Positions 1 to 8,236 of a stretch of DNA of 64,000 nt are shown here, piece after piece (the first letter of the stretch is position 1; the number at the start of each line of letters is the position of its first letter). The DNA is from Oculatella sp. LEGE 06141 (GTDB lineage: Bacteria > Cyanobacteriota > Cyanobacteriia > Elainellales > Elainellaceae). Made by a program: the position numbers and the translations under genes. The notes under the pieces are model-generated. The model was not told the DNA's origin, made no database searches, and saw only the letters and a program-made list of their open reading frames with translations. The DNA is taken from the NCBI RefSeq assembly GCF_015207605.1, contig NZ_JADEWO010000007.1, positions 1-64,000 of the forward strand, written 5' to 3'.

Positions 1-64
1 GTACCTGGGGCTGGTAGGTAACGATCTGGGGCGATCAACCGTCGATCGCCTCACAGACGCTGGG

Positions 65-628
65 CTATTTCAGCTTTTGTTTGATGAAGGTCAACAACTG
101 CGCCATTTGCTTCTTCAGCATGTCGATCTCCGCCTGCATTCGTTCAACCTTTTGATTGAGTGCAGCGATCTCGGCAACACTGGTATCATCAGTGGCCGGG
201 GGCGTAACTGCGGCTACAGGAGGGCGCGGCGCAGCCTGCTGCGGACGCGGCAGACGTGCTTTTGCCATCGCTGATTTGATGGCCTCAATCAATTCCTTTT
301 GCTCGAACGGCTTTTCGATGAACTCAAAAAACTCGAAGGGTTCGGGAATCTTTTCGGTGACCTCTTCGCGTCGTCCCGACATTAGCACCAGCGGAATGCT
401 TTGCAGTTCGTTATGGACTTGAATTTGCTGAAAGACTTCCCAGCCACTCATTCGAGGCAGCAGAAAGTCTAGCATGATCAGGTTGGGGCGTTCTTGCTGG
501 ATCGTATTCAGACCCTCGATGCCGTCTTTGGCTTCTAAGACCTGAAAATTTCCCTTCGGAAGCATATCCCGAACCATGTTGCGAATGACTCTGCTGTCAT
601 CGATAACCAGGATTTTGTGACTTGCCAC
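65..628 (-). CDS. CheY-like response regulator with C-terminal coiled coil
   Basis: The N-terminal ~115 residues form a receiver domain. The acidic pair is D10-D11, the phospho-acceptor is D54 in MLDFLLPRMSG, S84 sits in LMSGRR and K106 in IEKPF. A Pro/Ala-rich linker (about 115-145) leads to a short coiled coil with leucine/methionine heptads (about 150-187), so the output is probably dimerisation or protein binding, with no DNA-binding domain seen. I chose the GTG at 628 because AGGAG lies 6 nt upstream; an upstream ATG at 661 would add 11 residues but has no ribosome binding site. The partner kinase is not adjacent. Cyanobacterial PatA/PilG-type regulators for motility or signalling are a possible role, which is inference only. 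Confidence 0.85.
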   Translation of the reverse strand: MASHKILVIDDSRVIRNMVRDMLPKGNFQVLEAKDGIEGLNTIQQERPNLIMLDFLLPRMSGWEVFQQIQVHNELQSIPLVLMSGRREEVTEKIPEPFEFFEFIEKPFEQKELIEAIKSAMAKARLPRPQQAAPRPPVAAVTPPATDDTSVAEIAALNQKVERMQAEIDMLKKQMAQLLTFIKQKLK

Positions 629-1212
629 GACAGACTCCTGTAGGTGTGACGGAAGGAACAAAGGATAGAAAATAACGATGAAATTAACGGTGTGACAACG
701 GGTGTCTTTTAATCCTGATGAAGGCTGAAACCTGCGTAGAGATTAGAATAAGGCATGTGATGACTCTAAAGACGAGGGGTTGTCGCTTTAGATGCCGTTG
801 GTTAGACCACGCCAGCGTGGGTTCGCGTACGGTTAGCTAGGGGGCAAGCTTTCATCTCGGTTTGAGGTTAAGACTGCTGACACAGTACTATTATTCACCT
901 AGATTTTCCAAATCTATCGCTTTCCAGGCAAAAGCTCCGCCCAGTTGAACGGTGAAGTTGGTTGATATTATCTCTAAACGATTGCCGATCGCTGAAGGCA
1001 TTTAAGCGGGCGATCGCTCTTTACTAGTTGACTTGTATCATGCCGTTTGGAAATCATGCATTGTCCCAGGTTAGATGTTTAGCGGCGATCGAGTCACCCG
1101 TCTGCTGGTTCATTCCTTCAGGTGAGTGAAGGTATGGGTTTAGAATCGGGATGTGGCGGTAGCGTTGACGAGTTGCCGATCGCACAGCGAACCGATCAAA
1201 CCAGTCCTCCTT
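629..1212. other. Intergenic region, no gene seen
   Basis: This spacer of about 580 bp separates the divergent response regulator and lipA. It holds HIP1-type GCGATCGC sites near 1010. Short ORFs on both strands (for example 1054-1380 minus) have no protein-like character and overlap the start of lipA. Promoters for both flanking genes must lie here, but I cannot place -10/-35 boxes with confidence. Confidence 0.5.
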
Positions 1213-2154
1213 ATGAATCAACCTGCCAACCTTCCGTCTGTAGACCTGCCTACCCAACCGCCGCGATCGCCGCGCAGAGACTCTCCATTGGCGAACTTGC
1301 CCGACTGGTTGCGCCGACCGATCGGTAAGGCGAGTGACATTTCGACCGTGCAGCGCATTATTAAGCAGCGGCAGATTCACACCATTTGTGAAGAAGGCCG
1401 TTGTCCGAATCGGGGCGAATGCTATGCCCAGGGAACAGCTACCTTTCTGTTAATGGGACCCGTTTGCACGCGTGCCTGTGCTTTTTGCCAGGTCGATAAA
1501 GGGCACGCTCCGATGCCGCTGGATGTGGAGGAACCTCAAAAAATTGCTGAATCGGTACAGTTGTTGGGGTTACGCTATGTGGTGCTAACGTCAGTGGCAC
1601 GGGATGACTTGCCCGACCAGGGAGCAGGCTGGTTTGCCAAGACAATGGCGGCTATCCGCAGGCTCAACCCTGGGACGCAAATTGAAGTGCTAACACCGGA
1701 TTTTTGGGGCGGTGCGAGTGGCATAGACGGGCAGCAGCAGCGCATTGCAACCGTGGTTGAGGCTAACCCCGCTTGCTATAACCACAACGTAGAGACGGTT
1801 CGCCGCCTGCAAGGGCCGGTGCGACGGGGGGCAAAGTATGAGCGATCGCTGCATGTGCTGCATGTGGTGAAAGCGCTGAACCCAACCCTTCCTACCAAAT
1901 CTGGATTGATGCTGGGGCATGGTGAAACGGAAGCAGAAATTGTGGAAACCCTGCACGATCTGCGGGCAGTGGATTGCGATCGCCTGACGCTAGGCCAATA
2001 TATGCGTCCTTCTCTGGCTCATCTGCCTGTGCAGAAGTATTGGACCCCAGACGAGTTTGAGCGGTTAGGTGCGATCGCCCGAGAAATGGGCTTTGCCCAC
2101 GTTCGGTCTGGGCCGCTGGTACGCAGTTCGTACCATGCTGGAGAGAGCGAATAG
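1213..2154 (+). CDS. lipA: Lipoyl synthase, copy 1
   Basis: This is a radical-SAM enzyme that inserts two sulfurs into protein-bound octanoyl groups to make lipoyl cofactor for 2-oxoacid dehydrogenases and the glycine cleavage H protein. Both Fe-S sites are visible: the auxiliary cluster CX4CX5C at C59, C64 and C70, and the radical-SAM CX3CX2C at C85, C89 and C92. The C-terminal RSSYHA, whose serine binds the auxiliary cluster, is present. Length (313 aa) is normal. The ATG at 1213 is preferred because the 20 codons before it look non-coding, but no strong ribosome binding site marks it. A second, diverged lipA lies at 44533-45414. The gene stands alone, followed by psaX on the same strand. 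Confidence 0.92.
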   Translation: MNQPANLPSVDLPTQPPRSPRRDSPLANLPDWLRRPIGKASDISTVQRIIKQRQIHTICEEGRCPNRGECYAQGTATFLLMGPVCTRACAFCQVDKGHAPMPLDVEEPQKIAESVQLLGLRYVVLTSVARDDLPDQGAGWFAKTMAAIRRLNPGTQIEVLTPDFWGGASGIDGQQQRIATVVEANPACYNHNVETVRRLQGPVRRGAKYERSLHVLHVVKALNPTLPTKSGLMLGHGETEAEIVETLHDLRAVDCDRLTLGQYMRPSLAHLPVQKYWTPDEFERLGAIAREMGFAHVRSGPLVRSSYHAGESE

Positions 2155-2352
2155 CGCTGCATGTTAGCGTTGATTGACTGTTGATTGACTGGGGCGCAGC
2201 CAGGGAAAATCCCTGTAGGGTCTTGCTTCTGGAGCAATGTCACAAAACGTATAAAATTCTTCTGTTGATTTTTACCAAGCGATAGATGATTGTGTGTCAG
2301 TTGTCATGAATAATTAATGAATAATTAAGTTGTCTAGGCGGAATTCATTCTT

Positions 2353-2493
2353 ATGACTTCTAAAACAGAAAAAATGAGGGCCGATGTTCCTACCACTGGA
2401 AAGCCCCCGTATCCTTTCCGGACGTTCTGGGCGCTGTTCTTGCTGTTGGGTAATTTTGTTGTCGCGGCCTTCTACTTTGGTATCCTCAGATAG
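2353..2493 (+). CDS. psaX: Photosystem I subunit PsaX (46 aa)
   Basis: The 46-codon ORF reads a polar N-terminus (MTSKTEKMRADVPTTGKPPY) followed by the motif PFRTFWALFLL, then NFVVAAFYFGILR at the C-terminus. As I recall it, the Thermosynechococcus PsaX pattern is AFRTFWAVLLL, NFLVAAYYFGILK, so the match is close along the whole membrane helix. PsaX is a single-helix peripheral subunit of the photosystem I trimer or tetramer in the thylakoid membrane. The N-terminus is about ten residues longer than in Thermosynechococcus; an internal ATG at codon 8 could shorten it. A clear terminator follows at 2605-2630. The longer ORF on the opposite strand here is a shadow. Confidence 0.9.
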   Translation: MTSKTEKMRADVPTTGKPPYPFRTFWALFLLLGNFVVAAFYFGILR

Positions 2494-2604
2494 CCATTCC
2501 TGGCGTTTTGGTTCACCAAAATCTGGCTCATAGACCACTTACTCTGAGAAGGGCGTTGCGATCGCTGGATACTCTGTCTTCAACGATTGCAACGTCCAAA
2601 GCAG

Positions 2605-2630
2605 GACGCACAACCTGGTGCGTCTTTTTT
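2605..2630 (+). terminator. Rho-independent-type terminator of psaX
   Basis: GACGCAC (2605-2611) and GTGCGTC (2618-2624) form a perfect 7-bp stem with a 6-nt loop, followed at once by six T. It lies 112 bp after the psaX stop. Confidence 0.8.
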
Positions 2631-2631
2631 A

Positions 2632-2677
2632 GTGGGCAATGTGTTTCTAGTGGGCAATGTATTTTCGTGGGCAATGT
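2632..2677. repeat. Three short direct repeats behind the psaX terminator
   Basis: GTGGGCAATGT occurs at 2632-2642, 2650-2660 and 2667-2677 (spacing 18 and 17), joined by T-rich linkers. It is probably a small slippage-generated tandem repeat; no function is evident. Confidence 0.7.
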
Positions 2678-2702
2678 AATAGATAAGCTGTGAAATCCTG
2701 AA

Positions 2703-3569
2703 TCAGAAAGTGCCCCTAAACAAGCCTTGGGGACGAACCAGCAGCACCAGTATCATCATGAGTAGAGCAACGCCAAGTTTATATTCGGGTGAAAGCCAGT
2801 AGGTGCTAAGTTCCTGGGTGATGCCAATGACAAACGCTCCAGCGATCGCCCCATAAGGATTGCCGATGCCACCCAAAATGACGGAGGCGAACATAGGCAA
2901 AATTAAAAACCAGCCCATGTTGGGCCGCACAGCCGTAATTAGCCCATACATGCCGCCGCCCACAGCGGTTAACCCGGCAGCAATAACCCACGTCCAGATC
3001 ACCACATATTCAACGTTGATACCAGAGACGCGAGCCAGGTCAACGTTATCGGCAACAGCTCGCATCGCTTTGCCAATTTTGGTATTTTGCAGCAAGTAGT
3101 GCAGTCCAAAGATAACGACGATTGCCAGTACCACTACAATCACACGGCTTTGGGCAATGCGAATGCCATAGATATCCAACGCGCTGGCTACAGGCAACCG
3201 ATAGGACTGGTTGTTGGCACCCCACAGCAAAATAATGCCATTGCGAAGAAACAGCGCCAAGCCAATCGAGATAATGATGAGGGTGGTGGTTGAGGCACGG
3301 CGATCGCGCATGGGCGACCACAGCAGCTTTTCGGTGAGCAATGCCACTCCAACCGTTAGCACGGCACCAATTGCGATGGAGATCCAGATATTGACCCCAC
3401 TGGCATTGGCTAGCAGCGTTAAATATGCGCCTAAGGTCATCAAGTCGCCATGAGCAAAGTTAGCCAAACGCAGAATGCCATACGTGAGCGTTAAGCCAAC
3501 AGAGGCTAGGGCAATGACGCTACCGACAGCAATGCCGTTCACCAGAAGTTGAATCAGTTGTGAGTCCAT
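2703..3569 (-). CDS. livH: Branched-chain/neutral amino-acid ABC transporter permease, LivH type
   Basis: This inner-membrane permease of 288 aa has about eight hydrophobic segments and the hallmarks of the LivH family: NGIAVGSVIALASVGLTLTYG at the N-terminus, RLANFAHGDLMTLGAY, the cytoplasmic loop TKIGKAMRAVADNVDLARVSGI that contacts the ATPase, and VRPQGLFRG at the C-terminus. In cyanobacteria the family includes NatD of the N-I neutral amino-acid system. No LivM, LivG, LivF or binding-protein gene is adjacent, so it is an orphan component here. Start ATG at 3569. The exact substrate cannot be told from the permease. Confidence 0.9.
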   Translation of the reverse strand: MDSQLIQLLVNGIAVGSVIALASVGLTLTYGILRLANFAHGDLMTLGAYLTLLANASGVNIWISIAIGAVLTVGVALLTEKLLWSPMRDRRASTTTLIIISIGLALFLRNGIILLWGANNQSYRLPVASALDIYGIRIAQSRVIVVVLAIVVIFGLHYLLQNTKIGKAMRAVADNVDLARVSGINVEYVVIWTWVIAAGLTAVGGGMYGLITAVRPNMGWFLILPMFASVILGGIGNPYGAIAGAFVIGITQELSTYWLSPEYKLGVALLMMILVLLVRPQGLFRGTF

Positions 3570-3777
3570 GAACCGCTAAAACTGCAATTTCAAATTGGAA
3601 CCGCACGTGCGATCGGCTGATTGCGGCCTTCTTATTTTGCCTGTCTGTCTACAACTTTGGTTAAATTGTTGCACAGCAGGGTTGATTCTCCAGTTGGCTG
3701 GAGTCTTTAAGATAGAAGAGTAAGTGCAACCAGCTCGATACCCGATTGGTTCTTCTAGTTCTTCAGGTGCGAAACCG

Positions 3778-3975
3778 ATGAGTAACCTTCAATTGACCGT
3801 TCCCACGATGGCTTGTTCTGCCTGTGTGGAGACCATTACCAAGGCCGTTAAATCTGTTGACCCTGCGGCAACGGTTGAGGCTGATACTAAAACAAAGGCG
3901 GTTAGTGTCGAAACGCAGGCAGCAGATCAATCGGTTAAGGAGGCGATCGCCGCCGCCGGTTATCCAGTTCAGTGA
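3778..3975 (+). CDS. Heavy-metal-associated (HMA) domain mini-protein
   Basis: The 65-aa protein is a single HMA/CopZ-like beta-alpha-beta-beta-alpha-beta unit. The metal site is in MACSAC, residues 11-16 (M-x-C-x-x-C form), after the strand LQLTVPTM; the tail KEAIAAAGYPVQ is typical of the last helix and strand. Such proteins carry Cu(I), or sometimes Zn, in the cytosol to P-type ATPases such as CtaA and PacS, or to sensors. The ATG at 3778 is preferred over an upstream in-frame codon at 3724 because homology starts there. No transport ATPase is adjacent. A dispersed repeat follows the gene at 4004-4113. Confidence 0.87.
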   Translation: MSNLQLTVPTMACSACVETITKAVKSVDPAATVEADTKTKAVSVETQAADQSVKEAIAAAGYPVQ

Positions 3976-4003
3976 GCGTTTTAGCATTCCAATGGAACGA
4001 TAT

Positions 4004-4113
4004 TGCAGCCATTTTCAGTTGCATTCACCACGCCTCAAACCTTACACCCCACGCCCATCTTGACGAGACTGGGGCTGACTCGATTGAGAACTGCTGTAAG
4101 ACGGTAGCTCTCA
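4004..4113 (+). repeat. Dispersed intergenic repeat, copy A
   Basis: About 105 bp matches the reverse complement of 44423-44525 with roughly four-fifths identity by eye. Shared blocks include CAGCCATTTTCA, TTGCATTCACCAC and CTGACTCGATTGAGAACTGC. The core ends in TGCAGC and GCTGTA, a short imperfect inverted terminal repeat, which suggests a MITE-like element. It has no ORF of its own. Confidence 0.75.
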
Positions 4114-4187
4114 AACTTTGGCGCTGCTCTTGAGGGATTAGCCCATCCGTGAGAGGGTGATCACTGAACTAGCGATCGATAGACAGT

Positions 4188-5852
4188 ATGAAAGCGGGCA
4201 AGCATCCAGGGCTACGGGTCGTAATTGGGATAGCGATAGTGTTCTGGGTGCTAGGTGCCGGACTGGTCTTGCTGCGCTATTACGGCTATTACCCAACCTA
4301 TGCGGCGTTTGACCAGGGTATTTTCAATCAGGTTTTCTGGAATAGTTTGCATGGGCATTTCTTCCAGGGATCGCTTTCGGCAACCGAGTCGATCGCCGTT
4401 GCCCAGGGGGAGATTCCAGAGGTTGATTACCGTCGCCTGGGGCAGCATTTTACGCCAGCTCTGCTGCTGTGGTTGCCGTTTTATGCGCTGTTTCCGTCTC
4501 CGGCGGGTCTTTCTGTTTTACAAGTTCTTTTGGTGGCGATCGCAGGATTGGTGCTATACGCCCTGGCCCGGCAGTATCACCCACCGCAACTCTCGGTTTG
4601 GCTGACGGCCAGCTATTATGCTGCGAATGCGGTAATTGGCCCCACACTGGCAAATTTCCACGATTTTAGTCAAATTCCGCTGTTTGTGTTTGGGCTACTG
4701 CTGGCGTTGGAGAAGCGCTGGTGGTGGGTTTTTGTCGGATTGTCGATACTCACCCTGCTGGTGCGCGAAGATGCGGGTGTGATTCTGTTTGGGGTTGGGT
4801 TTTATCTGGCTGTAAGCCGCCGCTATCTGCCGCTGGGTCTGGCCGTTTGCGCCCTGAGTTTGGCATATATGTTGCTGCTCACCAATTGGGTGATGCCGTT
4901 GTTTTCACCCGATATCTCACAACGCTTCATGGTTGAGGAGTTTGGGCAGTTTGTGGAAGGCGATGAAGCATCAACATTGCAGGTGTTGTGGGGCATTCTC
5001 AGCAATCCGGGGCAACTGATAGCGACCATTTTTACGCCGCTCGATCGCACCCTTCGTTATTTGTTGGCGCAGTGGTTGCCGCTGGCCTTTATTCCGGTAA
5101 TTTCTCCCAGCGCATGGGCGTTAACAGGCTTTCCGCTCCTCAAGCTTTTGATGCAGCAAAACCCGTCGGCACTGTCGATCGATCGCCGTTTTGCGATCAC
5201 GCTGGTGCCGGGATTATTTTATGGAGCAATTCTGTGGTGGGTTAGCCACCCGCAGCACTTTCGCTTGCGCTTTCGTCGCATTTGGGGTGGATGTTTGCTG
5301 CTAGCGCTAATCTTAAGCGTGACAGCTAATCCTAATCGGGCACTGTCGTTTGCTATTCCCAACTCATTTCAACCGTGGGTATACACCTCTCCGGCGCGGC
5401 AGTGGCAGCATGTTGAGGCGATCGAAGGCATTTTAGCCAACATTCCCCCAGATGCCAGTGTGGCTGCAACCAGCTACATTGTGCCGCATGTGTCGAATCG
5501 CCGCGAAGTGATACGGTTTCCGCAATTGCGGCTACGAAACGACGATCGCCAGGTGGTTCAAGTGGACTATGCTGTCGTCGATGTATGGCAGCACCAGCAA
5601 TATCAACCCGCCTTTGTGGACGATCGCCAGGCGATTCGGCGGTTGGTACCCGCGATCGATCGCCTCCTCAACAATCAGCGTTATGGAATCGTTAGCTTTC
5701 AAGATGGCGTTGTTTTGCTGCAACGAGCAACGAACTCCAATCAGGCCAGCCTCGATGCCTGGTTACAGTATCGCCAGGAACTTGAACCGATCCTTGAGCT
5801 AGAGGCTGTTCGAACCGAGCATTCGGCAGGTATCGCTTATCGCTTGAAATAG
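4188..5852 (+). CDS. DUF2079 family polytopic membrane protein
   Basis: The 554-aa protein opens with a transmembrane segment (about 10-30) followed by YYGYYPTYAAFDQGIFNQVFWN, the signature region of DUF2079, then by GQHFTPALLLWLPFYALFP and several further hydrophobic helices to about residue 400. The last ~150 residues are a soluble domain with PPDASVAATSYIVPHVSNR, as in the family. DUF2079 proteins resemble glycosyltransferase-C/mannosyltransferase folds; the conserved D in the first periplasmic loop would fit that role, but no substrate is known. It is a single gene with no operon partner. The start ATG at 4188 lacks a strong ribosome binding site. Confidence 0.8.
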   Translation: MKAGKHPGLRVVIGIAIVFWVLGAGLVLLRYYGYYPTYAAFDQGIFNQVFWNSLHGHFFQGSLSATESIAVAQGEIPEVDYRRLGQHFTPALLLWLPFYALFPSPAGLSVLQVLLVAIAGLVLYALARQYHPPQLSVWLTASYYAANAVIGPTLANFHDFSQIPLFVFGLLLALEKRWWWVFVGLSILTLLVREDAGVILFGVGFYLAVSRRYLPLGLAVCALSLAYMLLLTNWVMPLFSPDISQRFMVEEFGQFVEGDEASTLQVLWGILSNPGQLIATIFTPLDRTLRYLLAQWLPLAFIPVISPSAWALTGFPLLKLLMQQNPSALSIDRRFAITLVPGLFYGAILWWVSHPQHFRLRFRRIWGGCLLLALILSVTANPNRALSFAIPNSFQPWVYTSPARQWQHVEAIEGILANIPPDASVAATSYIVPHVSNRREVIRFPQLRLRNDDRQVVQVDYAVVDVWQHQQYQPAFVDDRQAIRRLVPAIDRLLNNQRYGIVSFQDGVVLLQRATNSNQASLDAWLQYRQELEPILELEAVRTEHSAGIAYRLK

Positions 5853-5940
5853 ACCCAGATGTATTGCCCGTCGCTTGCTTGTTGCAGGGTCTACGCCACC
5901 TCTACAAGGCCACCTTTACAGGGGTCGGGCTACAAATTAA

Positions 5941-5958
5941 ACCTTTAAAACATCCTCT
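5941..5958 (+). repeat. Solitary end of MITE-like element
   Basis: The 18-mer ACCTTTAAAACATCCTCT is identical to 47475-47492, the right terminus of the element described at 47343. No matching left terminus was found within the surrounding spacer. Confidence 0.6.
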
Positions 5959-6274
5959 TAGACGGTAGCATCATCACTGTTTGCAACCCAGCGAAGCCTG
6001 GTGGTTTAGCCAGCCAATGGTGAATTTAGTCCTGAGCCAGGATGCTGCAAATGATCAACGATTGTTGCGATCGCGACAGCAGCACACCCCCAACGCCAAC
6101 AGACTAGATAGAAAGCATCATTTGAAGCGGAGCTAGAAGCTTGAAACGCTGCTGTAGCTGGATTTGAGCGCTGTTCCGTCTGCCCGATAGACAGCGATCG
6201 CTGAAACCGAACTGTTGACGATTCATTTTTTGCTTCTCAACCGTTTGAGTTGCTCCAGGTTGATTCCCCTTTAC

Positions 6275-6316
6275 ACTTCTCAGCACTCAGACTTCTCAGC
6301 ATTCAGACTTCTCAGC
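6275..6316 (+). repeat. 16-bp tandem repeat, 2.6 copies
   Basis: ACTTCTCAGCACTCAG (6275-6290) is followed by ACTTCTCAGCATTCAG (6291-6306) and ACTTCTCAGC (6307-6316). It lies about 120 bp upstream of the secreted-protein gene at 6437, within its likely promoter/leader region. Confidence 0.85.
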
Positions 6317-6436
6317 AAACGATCTACCGCTTCTCAGATGTGTCTCAAAAGTGTTTCAGGATCGGACTGCATTCTCGTATTCAGGTAAGCAAACCGTTTG
6401 CACAACACGCAAGGAAACAACAAAGGAGCCTGAGTC

Positions 6437-6826
6437 ATGAAATGTTCATTATTGGCTGGTTTCTCGATCGCAACATCCTGCTTGATGACTACACCTGTTC
6501 TGGCGTTACCTGGTCTGGCATTATCCAGCTACGACGCGTTGTACGGCAACCGTCAGACCAAAGAATCGGTGGTGGAAGGCGGTGAGGTTGCTCAGGTGAC
6601 TCCATTCACTTTGGTTCGGCTGGCGTATCAAGGCTATCTAGCCACGGAAGGCATTCCCACCGCTGGAGGTTTGATCTCCCAGTACACCACCAGAGCCGTA
6701 ACGGCAGAAGATTTAGTGCAAGCTGCAATTCGCACGAATCGATTATCCGCTAGTGTGGACGGGGATGAAGCTTACTTAAGGGCTGTTGATAATTACCTGA
6801 TTGATTTGAGGAACTCTAGGCTCTAG
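6437..6826 (+). CDS. Exported protein of unknown function (129 aa)
   Basis: A Sec-type signal peptide is visible: KC at the N-terminus, hydrophobic stretch to about residue 20, and ALA-like cleavage around residues 22-24 (PVLALPG). The mature part is about 105 residues, moderately helical, rich in Ala/Thr, with no cysteines or recognised motif. AAAGGAG lies 9 nt before the ATG, a good ribosome binding site, which supports a real gene. I do not recognise the family. It is likely periplasmic or secreted. It stands alone between long spacers. Confidence 0.72.
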   Translation: MKCSLLAGFSIATSCLMTTPVLALPGLALSSYDALYGNRQTKESVVEGGEVAQVTPFTLVRLAYQGYLATEGIPTAGGLISQYTTRAVTAEDLVQAAIRTNRLSASVDGDEAYLRAVDNYLIDLRNSRL

Positions 6827-7211
6827 GGCTGAAGATGAACGACCAACGATGCACCACTGGCCTGCGTTGCTTCCGTCCGACTTGCCGCTTATGAGCCTAA
6901 AAAACCCCCAACAGAGGAACGTCCATTGAGGGAGTGATGATGTCCACTCATCACAGTAGCGATCGCAACAGCAGTTGGCCTCGTCTTTTTGGGTGGTTTC
7001 CCGCAGTGCTTCATCAAGAGGTGAAGATTTAGGCGAAAATCAACAAAGCTGCGCGATCGCGATCGATTAGTTGACTCGATGGGTTAATTTGTATGATATA
7101 TATCTACAGTAAGCCCATCGGTGAACTGGGGATTGCAATCAGCACACGTCAGGTTTGAAGTGTGGTAAAAGGCGTAACCGCTAGCCGTGTTTGACTAGGT
7201 GAGGTATTTCA
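6827..7211. other. Intergenic region upstream of cysA
   Basis: No ORF of note in 385 bp. A small dyad GTGATGA/TCATCAC lies near 6935-6955, and an AT-rich stretch TATGATATATAT near 7092 could hold a -10 element for cysA. These are visual guesses. Confidence 0.35.
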
Positions 7212-8228
7212 GTGGGCATTGTCGTTCAAGATGTCTCTAAGCAATTTGGCAGCTTTCTGGCCGTCGATCAGGTCAGCCTGGAGGTAAAAACTGGATCGCT
7301 GGTTGCGTTGCTCGGGCCATCTGGTTCAGGCAAATCTACTCTGTTGCGGCTAATTTCAGGATTGGAAATGCCCGATTCGGGCAAAGTGTTTGTCACAGGC
7401 CGCGATGCCACTTACGAGAGTGTGCAAGACCGCAACATTGGCTTTGTCTTCCAGCACTATGCCTTGTTTAAACACCTGAGCGTTCGTAAAAACATTGCGT
7501 TTGGCCTGGAGATTCGCAAAGCCCCCAAGGGCAAGATTAAAGCCAAGGTCGAAGAACTGCTGGAGTTGGTGCAGTTACAAGGATTGGGCGATCGTTACCC
7601 CTCCCAACTTTCCGGCGGGCAGCGGCAACGGGTAGCTCTGGCGCGGGCACTCGCGGTTGAACCTAAAGTGTTGCTGCTAGATGAACCCTTCGGCGCACTC
7701 GATGCCAAAGTTCGCAAAGACCTGCGGGCATGGCTGCGTCGGCTGCACGATGAAGTACATGTCACCACCGTTTTTGTGACCCACGATCAGGAAGAGGCAA
7801 TGGAAGTCTCCGATGAAATTGTGGTGATGAACAAAGGACGCGTGGAGCAGGTGGGCACCCCTGCCCAAATCTACGACAACCCGGCTAGCGCGTTTGTGAT
7901 GAGCTTTATTGGTCCCGTAAACGTACTGCCCAGCACCTCGCGCATCTTTGAGGGCAATGGCTTTGAATCAACACATCCTGAAGTCTTCCTGCGTCCCCAG
8001 GATGTGTTGATTGAAACGCAGCAAAACGGCACGACGGTTCCAGCCAGGGTTAGCCGTCTGATTCACCTGGGTTGGGAAATTCAGGCTGAGCTAACTCTGG
8101 ACGATGGGCAGGTCGTGACCGCCCACCTGACTCGTGAACGGTTTGACCAACTCAAGCTAGAACCACAGCAGAGAGTGTATGTTAAGCCGAAGGAGGCAAA
8201 AGCCTTTCCGCTGTATTACTCGATTTAG
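7212..8228 (+). CDS. cysA: Sulfate/thiosulfate ABC transporter ATP-binding protein
   Basis: This 338-aa ATPase energises sulfate uptake on the cytoplasmic face of the inner membrane. Walker [10 protein letters not shown] lies at about 35-43, the Q-loop in [14 protein letters not shown], the ABC signature [15 protein letters not shown] at about 133, Walker [12 protein letters not shown] and the H-loop in [17 protein letters not shown] and a C-terminal TOBE-like domain of about 100 residues are typical of CysA. The start is GTG at 7212, with GAGGT 7-11 nt upstream. In many cyanobacteria cysA is grouped with sbpA, cysT and cysW; none is present here, so it is an orphan or the others lie elsewhere. 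Confidence 0.88.
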   Translation: MGIVVQDVSKQFGSFLAVDQVSLEVKTGSLVALLGPSGSGKSTLLRLISGLEMPDSGKVFVTGRDATYESVQDRNIGFVFQHYALFKHLSVRKNIAFGLEIRKAPKGKIKAKVEELLELVQLQGLGDRYPSQLSGGQRQRVALARALAVEPKVLLLDEPFGALDAKVRKDLRAWLRRLHDEVHVTTVFVTHDQEEAMEVSDEIVVMNKGRVEQVGTPAQIYDNPASAFVMSFIGPVNVLPSTSRIFEGNGFESTHPEVFLRPQDVLIETQQNGTTVPARVSRLIHLGWEIQAELTLDDGQVVTAHLTRERFDQLKLEPQQRVYVKPKEAKAFPLYYSI

Positions 8229-8236
8229 CGACACCA

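Larger units (their letters stand above)
5853..6436. other. Intergenic region with a solitary MITE end and a 16-bp tandem repeat
   Basis: This spacer of 584 bp has no convincing gene. At 5941-5958 it carries ACCTTTAAAACATCCTCT, identical to the right end of the MITE-like element at 47343-47492; GTAGGG-like motifs of that element are absent, so it is probably a decayed remnant. At 6275-6316 a 16-bp unit is repeated. Confidence 0.6.

Noticed and set aside
2314-2538. 74-aa minus-strand ORF opposite psaX
   Set aside because: It is the antisense shadow of psaX; its composition is not protein-like.
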